DNA of 6,805 nt, taken from positions 1 to 6,805 of the forward strand of contig JAIRTY010000299.1 in the NCBI GenBank assembly GCA_031254715.1. The letters are read 5' to 3'. The notes under the pieces are model-generated. The model was not told where the DNA came from. It saw nothing but the letters and a program-made list of their open reading frames with translations, and ran no database searches. Shown here piece by piece: positions 4,956-6,805 of this stretch (the first letter of the stretch is position 1; every line of letters begins with the position of its first letter). This stretch comes from Nocardiopsaceae bacterium. Its GTDB lineage: Bacteria > Actinomycetota > Actinomycetes > Streptosporangiales > Streptosporangiaceae. Both the position numbers and the translations under genes were made by a program.

Positions 4956-6805
4956 TCAGCGAAGTGAGTCAGGCAGCGGCTCGGCGTGCAGCACGGTCAG
5001 CCGGGACACGGCCCGGGTCAGCGCCACATAGAGGCGGTGCAGGCCGCGCGCTTCCGCGGCCGCGATCCGGGCCGGCTCGACGACGATCACGTGGTCGTAC
5101 TCCAGCCCCTTCGCCAGCGTGACCGGGACCAGGGCGAGCCGCTGCGTCAGGTCGGCGCCGTCCAGCACGCCGTGCGCAAGACCCGCCCGCGTCAGCATCG
5201 CGGCCAGCTCGGGGACCTGGTCATCGGCGGCGATCACGGCGGCAGAGCCGGGCCGCGCCAGCGCTTCCCGGCAGGTGCTGGCCAGCGCCCCGGCCAGGGA
5301 CGCGGCGGTGACGGGCAGGACGGTGAGCGAGCCGGGATCCTGCCGCAGTGACCGGGCCGGCGACATCCCGGTGGCCAGCATCGGCAGCAGCCGGGCGGCG
5401 AAGCCGAGTATCTGCTGCGGCACCCGGTAGCCGAGTTCGAGCTCGCGCAGGCCGGCGTCCTGCTTGCCGAGGTGGCCGAGGAGTTCCGGCCAGCCCCGCG
5501 CGGCCCACGGGGTGGTGCCCTGCGCGATGTCGCCGAGCACGGTGGCCGAGCCGGTCGCGCACCGGCGGCCGATCGCCCTGACCTCCATCGGCGACAGGTC
5601 CTGCGCCTCGTCCACCACCACGTGCGCCAGGCTGGGAACCCGCTCGATCAGGTCGGCGGCCTCGTCCACCAGTGCCGCGTCGGCCGGGGTCCAGCGCGCC
5701 GAACCCGGCCCGCGCGGTGCCGGCCGCCATCCGATCGCCCGCTGCTCCGCCTCGCTGAGGACGCCGTCCGCCGCCCGGGCCAGCAGTTCCGGGTCCGACA
5801 GCAGCCGCATGACCAGCCGCACCGGGTCGGCCTTTGGCCACACGGCGGCCACCGCCGCCCGCACCTGGCGGGTCTTGCGCACGGCGTCGTGGGTGCGGTC
5901 GTCGCACGGCTCCCCGGCCGCTTCCATCTGCGTGAGAATCACATGCGCGATCCGGTGCCCGAGCATCTCCCGGCCGGTCCCGTACCTGACGCCGCGCCCG
6001 GCCAGCTCGGCCATGAGCTCGCTCAGCACGTACGCGGGCACCCGCCAGCGCCGGGACCCGCGCGGCAGCACCAGCGCCTCGTCGGGCTCGGCCAGCTGTG
6101 CCCACAGCGCCCGCCGCAGCACCTCCGCCATCCGCGCGTCGCCCTTGACCAGCGCCGCCGGCACCGGGTCGGCGGCCCGGACCGGCACCGTGGCGATCAG
6201 TTCGGCGGCGGTCAGCTGCCGGACGTCGAGCTCGCCGAGCGCTGGCAGCACGTTCCGGATGTAGCCGAGGAACGCCCGGTTCGGCCCGATGACCAGCACC
6301 CCGCCGCGCTGCATCCGGCCCGGGTGGGCGTAGAGAAGGTAGGCGACCCGGTGCAGCCCGACCGCGGTCTTACCGGTGCCCGGCGCCCCCTGCACGCAGA
6401 TGGTCTCGCCGGCGCCGGCCCGCACGATCTCGTCCTGGTCCGGCTGGATGGTGGCCACGATGTCGCGCATCGGGCCCGACCGCGGCCGTTCGATCTCCGC
6501 CACCACGATCCGGCTCAGCCCCCGGCCGGCCGCGGTGCCGGCGCCCGGGCCGAACTCCTCGTCCTCGTAGGCGGTGAGCTCGCCGCCGGCGAACCCGAAC
6601 CGCCGCCGCCGCGCCAGCCCCATCGGCTCGGCCTGGCTGGCCCGGTAGAACGGGCGGGACACCGGCGCCCGCCAGTCGATCACGGCCGGCTGCCCTTGCG
6701 GGTCGTGCACATGCCGCCGCCCGATGTGCAGCGCCTCCCCCGCTGCCCCGGTCCCGTCCGCTTCCCCGGTCCCGTCGGCTTCCCCGGTCCCGCCCGCTGC
6801 CCCGG
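4956..6805 (-). CDS. helD: HelD-like superfamily 1 helicase/RNA polymerase-associated ATPase (N-terminus beyond right edge)
   Basis: The frame is open from the right edge to TGA 4958-4956, giving 615 complete codons; the GTG at 6710 is internal, because the conserved LHIGRRHVHD segment spans it. Motifs in order: IGRRHVHD and VIDWRAPVSRPFYRA as in HelD proteins, Walker A GAPGTGKT (6389-6366), DEAQDLSPME Walker B (near 5621-5589), GDIAQGT motif III (5534-5514), LGYRVPQ motif IV, LAKGLEYDHV motif V (5120-5088) and LYVALTRA motif VI (5033-5010). All catalytic motifs look intact. HelD proteins bind RNA polymerase, recycle stalled complexes and, in some Actinobacteria (HelR), give rifamycin resistance. 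The N-terminal coiled-coil arm that inserts into polymerase would lie outside the window, so HelD versus HelR versus another UvrD-like branch cannot be settled. A repeat-containing linker precedes LHIGRR. It appears monocistronic with a terminator behind it. Confidence 0.9.
   Translation of the reverse strand, partial: GAAGGTGEADGTGEADGTGAAGEALHIGRRHVHDPQGQPAVIDWRAPVSRPFYRASQAEPMGLARRRRFGFAGGELTAYEDEEFGPGAGTAAGRGLSRIVVAEIERPRSGPMRDIVATIQPDQDEIVRAGAGETICVQGAPGTGKTAVGLHRVAYLLYAHPGRMQRGGVLVIGPNRAFLGYIRNVLPALGELDVRQLTAAELIATVPVRAADPVPAALVKGDARMAEVLRRALWAQLAEPDEALVLPRGSRRWRVPAYVLSELMAELAGRGVRYGTGREMLGHRIAHVILTQMEAAGEPCDDRTHDAVRKTRQVRAAVAAVWPKADPVRLVMRLLSDPELLARAADGVLSEAEQRAIGWRPAPRGPGSARWTPADAALVDEAADLIERVPSLAHVVVDEAQDLSPMEVRAIGRRCATGSATVLGDIAQGTTPWAARGWPELLGHLGKQDAGLRELELGYRVPQQILGFAARLLPMLATGMSPARSLRQDPGSLTVLPVTAASLAGALASTCREALARPGSAAVIAADDQVPELAAMLTRAGLAHGVLDGADLTQRLALVPVTLAKGLEYDHVIVVEPARIAAAEARGLHRLYVALTRAVSRLTVLHAEPLPDSLR
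6735..6805 (-). repeat. 18-bp in-frame repeat in the helD linker
   Basis: Units of 18 bp at 6735-6752, 6753-6770, 6771-6788 and 6789 to the edge encode TGAAGE, TGEADG, TGEADG and a TGAAGG-like copy. The two middle units differ at one wobble base (GCG versus GCC). The array may continue past the window edge. It lies just before LHIGRRHVHD, so it lengthens a linker between the N-terminal region and the ATPase core. Confidence 0.85.

Noticed and set aside
5464..6264. Long open frame on the plus strand opposite helD
   Set aside because: It overlaps the catalytic region of an obvious helicase-like gene and its Ser/Arg-rich translation is typical of an antisense shadow.
6708..6710. GTG as the helD start
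   Set aside because: Conserved HelD-type sequence (LHIGRRH) continues upstream in the same frame without a stop to the window edge.

Overview
The window is very GC-rich with strong third-position G/C codon bias. It carries the rimP-nusA-ylxR-infB block beside a divergently transcribed pair of ferritin-like (DUF4439) genes, a layout familiar from high-GC Actinobacteria (Streptomyces/Streptosporangiales-like). Genus cannot be told from the sequence alone.

Layout. (1) Positions 1-2883, minus strand: a transcription/translation operon read right to left as rimP (30S maturation), nusA (elongation, termination and antitermination factor), ylxR (small RNA-binding, DUF448) and the first 164 codons of infB (IF-2), which runs off the left edge. 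rimP and nusA overlap by 11 bp and nusA and ylxR are 9 bp apart or closer to touching (12 bases between stop and start), so translational coupling is likely. A 151-bp leader separates ylxR from infB, and an 11-bp perfect hairpin sits on the last codons of ylxR. (2) 2884-3136: a divergent intergenic region. (3) 3137-4299, plus strand: a ferritin-like lipoprotein and a second DUF4439 protein, joined by an ATGA overlap. (4) 4300-4388: a hairpin and four 14-bp tandem repeats at a convergent gene boundary. (5) 4370-4705, minus strand: a small tryptophan-rich protein of unknown function. (6) 4706-4955: an intergenic region much richer in A+T than its surroundings, full of inverted repeats and ending in a strong hairpin that probably terminates the next gene. 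(7) 4956-6805, minus strand: most of a HelD-type (UvrD/Rep superfamily 1) helicase-like protein, open through the right edge.

How it works together. The left half is core gene-expression machinery: ribosome assembly, transcription elongation and translation initiation. The helicase on the right belongs to a family known to act on RNA polymerase, but it is a separate transcription unit. The ferritin-like pair is a conserved neighbour with no established role.

No mobile element, CRISPR array, rRNA or convincing tRNA was found. The most unusual content is repeat structure: in-frame minisatellites in three genes (a 30-bp unit in nusA, an 18-bp unit just before the lipoprotein signal peptide, an 18-bp unit in helD), the 14-bp non-coding array at 4334-4388, and the structured region at 4791-4923, where two pairings compete for the same bases. 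None of these proves a new system. The lipoprotein repeat and the structured intergenic region are the best leads.
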